A stretch of 64,000 bases of DNA from contig CAXIPT010000003.1 of the NCBI GenBank assembly GCA_964030475.1, positions 3,698,536 to 3,762,535 on the forward strand. The letters are read 5' to 3'. Shown one piece after another: positions 63,822 through 64,000 of this stretch (the first letter of the stretch is position 1; each line of letters starts with the position of its first letter). The position numbers were made by a program, and so were the translations under genes. The stretch comes from Tethya wilhelma (lineage: Eukaryota; Porifera; Demospongiae; Tethyida; Tethyidae). The notes under the pieces were generated by a model that searched no databases, was not told the origin of the DNA, and saw only the letters and a list, made by a program, of their open reading frames with translations.

Positions 63822-64000
63822 AGGAATTTTTCTTGGGGAAAATTTTTGCGCTTTCATCTTGAATAGAAATTTGCAGGGAAAATTTTCGTGGATTGCGTCT
63901 CAACATTACGTGACGACCTCACACCTTACAAATTTCGTGGGGTGGGGGAAAATTTCATGGAAAGCTGCCAAACCGCAAAATTCGCAAAAATTTCACCCAC
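63822..64000. mobile_element. Diverged MITE-like sequence cut by the window edge
   Basis: Begins CCATATAGCAGGAATTTTT, resembling the terminal sequence of the element at 28748. It contains repeated GGGAAAATTTTCGTGG/GGGGGAAAATTTC words typical of that family's interior. The right end lies outside the window, so this is tentative. Confidence 0.45.

Overview
This is animal nuclear DNA, AT-rich, with short GT-AG introns, many dinucleotide repeats and no bacterial or organellar signature. A Myc-type bHLH-zipper gene, a JIP3/JIP4-type scaffold gene and a large tandem 7TM receptor array point to a metazoan. Intron sizes, the divergent receptor family and overall style suggest a non-bilaterian, most likely a sponge; that assignment is inference. 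I rebuilt genes by joining exons at splice sites and checking phase, because most open frames here are single exons.

Left part (1-10.6 kb): the 3' portion of a kynurenine aminotransferase gene (+), a mitochondrial isoleucyl-tRNA synthetase gene in only two exons (-), a six-exon YPEL5 gene (+) sharing a divergent promoter with it, and a 12-exon leucine-rich-repeat transmembrane receptor (+) ending in an ITIM-like tyrosine motif.

Middle part (11-36.4 kb): a bHLH-zipper transcription factor (+) whose two zipper-region exons lie in a 2 kb tandem duplication that cannot be spliced in twice without breaking the frame; a 22-exon JIP3/JIP4 homologue (-) with one coding exon two bases short inside a GA run and two TA-flanked MITE-like elements in its introns; and a MEI4 homologue (+), a meiotic double-strand-break factor.

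Right part (36.7-64 kb): a tandem array of a 7TM receptor family with very short ectodomains, a CWI motif in extracellular loop 2 and long cytoplasmic tails. Eleven copies look intact, three are damaged, and one is a promoter-plus-5' fragment. Three sequence subgroups are visible. One tail cassette is almost identical across six subgroup-A copies and also sits on one subgroup-B receptor, implying tail exchange or gene conversion. The other tails share a short TG-x-F-T motif. A 7-exon piece of a VPS13 C-terminus is lodged inside the array.

The receptor array with its exchangeable tails is the most likely undescribed system. The tandem zipper-exon duplication is the most striking local structure, though it may be an assembly artefact.
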